A DNA stretch of 15,699 bases, taken from contig DAHXNT010000008.1 in the NCBI GenBank assembly GCA_027365215.1, forward strand, positions 1-15,699. Direction: 5' to 3'. This stretch comes from Microcaldota archaeon (GTDB lineage Archaea > Micrarchaeota > Micrarchaeia > Micrarchaeales > Micrarchaeaceae). Shown piece after piece: positions 14,834-15,699 of the stretch. Position 1 is the first letter of the stretch; each line of letters begins with the position of its first letter. The notes below the pieces were generated by a model. That model was not told the origin of the DNA. It searched no databases and saw only the letters and a program-made list of their open reading frames with translations. Both the position numbers and the translations under genes were made by a program.

Positions 14834-15699
14834 ATGGAAAACAGACTCGCTTACCTGACCCTATCAATGATTGCACTTTCCGTGCTTATGCTCAATGCGG
14901 GCACGGCTGGCGCTGCTGGCGTAACCACCAGCGCGCACCATGTGTCGATAAACAGCACGCTCAACAGCTATCTAACGAAGTACATACCCTCGTCTCTCAT
15001 AAAGGGATCGTCCAACTTCAGCGAGATGGTCAACGGCTCTTCCTATATCATAATGCAGCTCAATTCAAGCGACAGCTACATATTGGTCAACGTGACTAAC
15101 GGCCGCTACAGGATAATGCTCAATCAGAGCGGCATATACGAGGCTCTGGCGCCGTTTCTGCTTGCCAAGTACGTGCCAAGCCAGAGCGCAATAGCCTCCA
15201 TTAACAGCACGATAAGGGCGTACCAGAGCGACGGGAACCCGCCCCTGGCCGACTGCATGCAGGAGACAGGGCTCAACAGGCTGACCGTATATCCTGCAAA
15301 CACATCGGAGATACAATTGGCGTGCCAGAGCGTCCCCAACTGCGAGCGTGCGCTCTCCCAGCTGGGCGGCATGGCCACCCCGTTCGGCTCCGGCATGATA
15401 CAGCTCAATACTCAATACCATGCGTTCAACCAGACGTACGCGCAGATCTACGCCCTTATAAACGGCATCAACTCTACGAACTACGGCAACAATCTAGAAG
15501 GAGTCAAATCCGCGCTCACCACCCTCTCATCCCAGGAATCAACGCTGTCGCAGAACCCGCTCTTCCCGCTGCCCTCAGGCTTCCAGCCTTCGCAGCTGGC
15601 CAGCTGCTCCAGCTATGTAAACAACAACGGACCATGGTACTGCTACTCGATAGGATTCTGCGAGTACCTCTCGTTCAATTCTTCCAGGATGTCCCAGGC
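14834..15699 (+). CDS. Secreted, sequon-rich protein, cut by window edge
   Basis: The frame is open from the ATG at 14834 to the right edge (288 codons); the C-terminus is missing. It starts MENRLAYLTLSMIALSVLML, a signal peptide with likely cleavage after the Ala/Gly stretch near residue 30. The mature part has about ten N-x-S/T sequons, many Ser/Gln/Asn/Tyr, and six cysteines, for instance in LACQSVPNC and WYCYSIGFCEY. These may form disulfides, in contrast to the cysteine-free S-layer protein next to it. I do not recognise the family. The position just after the S-layer gene, behind its own promoter and ribosome binding site, and the likely glycosylation suggest a cell-surface protein. A C-terminal membrane anchor could lie beyond the window. 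Confidence 0.85.
   Translation, partial: MENRLAYLTLSMIALSVLMLNAGTAGAAGVTTSAHHVSINSTLNSYLTKYIPSSLIKGSSNFSEMVNGSSYIIMQLNSSDSYILVNVTNGRYRIMLNQSGIYEALAPFLLAKYVPSQSAIASINSTIRAYQSDGNPPLADCMQETGLNRLTVYPANTSEIQLACQSVPNCERALSQLGGMATPFGSGMIQLNTQYHAFNQTYAQIYALINGINSTNYGNNLEGVKSALTTLSSQESTLSQNPLFPLPSGFQPSQLASCSSYVNNNGPWYCYSIGFCEYLSFNSSRMSQ

Overview
The window looks like a piece of a small-genome DPANN archaeon, most likely a member of Micrarchaeota (ARMAN-like). This is judged from gene content and protein style, not from a search. Archaeal signs are a CDP-archaeol synthase (CarS), an AglB/STT3-type oligosaccharyltransferase, an S-layer protein with the usual archaeal N- and C-terminal signatures, TATA/BRE promoters, and GGTG or GAGGT ribosome binding sites. 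Arginine AGG and isoleucine ATA codons are heavily used. There is no rRNA gene, recognisable tRNA gene, transposase or CRISPR array.

Left part (1-2934). A GT4 glycosyltransferase runs off the left edge on the minus strand. A GT2 dolichol-phosphate-mannose-synthase-like gene diverges from it. The GT2 gene keeps its TATA box, ribosome binding site, catalytic domain and two C-terminal membrane segments, but has a TAG at codon 4 and two frameshifts, so it is called a pseudogene. A convergent five-TM membrane protein with a sequon-rich outer domain follows.

Middle part (3172-8852, all plus strand). First come a coiled-coil protein and an orphan protein with a weak SAM-binding Rossmann signature, probably co-transcribed. 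Then come a short array of 11-12 bp repeats, an EXO5/Cas4-like Fe-S nuclease, a compact AlaRS of bacterial/CPR flavour without the C-terminal C-Ala region, CarS, and a spermidine-synthase-fold protein without the usual aminopropyltransferase signature.

Right part (8948-15699). The AglB-like oligosaccharyltransferase (minus) and the S-layer gene (plus) are divergent. The roughly 380 bp between them holds a sequence that folds on paper into a closed multi-branched RNA (about 11331-11478). After the S-layer gene come a hairpin plus U-tract terminator, a 100-nt pyrimidine-rich tract and two tandem hairpins. A secreted, cysteine-containing, sequon-rich protein then runs off the right edge.

Taken together the window is rich in cell-surface functions: glycan synthesis (GT4, dead GT2), glycan transfer (AglB), glycosylated surface proteins (S-layer, secreted protein, membrane protein) and membrane lipid synthesis (CarS). 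Housekeeping genes (AlaRS, nuclease) sit between. The items most worth a second look are the candidate structured RNA, the multiply broken GT2 gene, the compact AlaRS, and the altered WWDYG motif of AglB.
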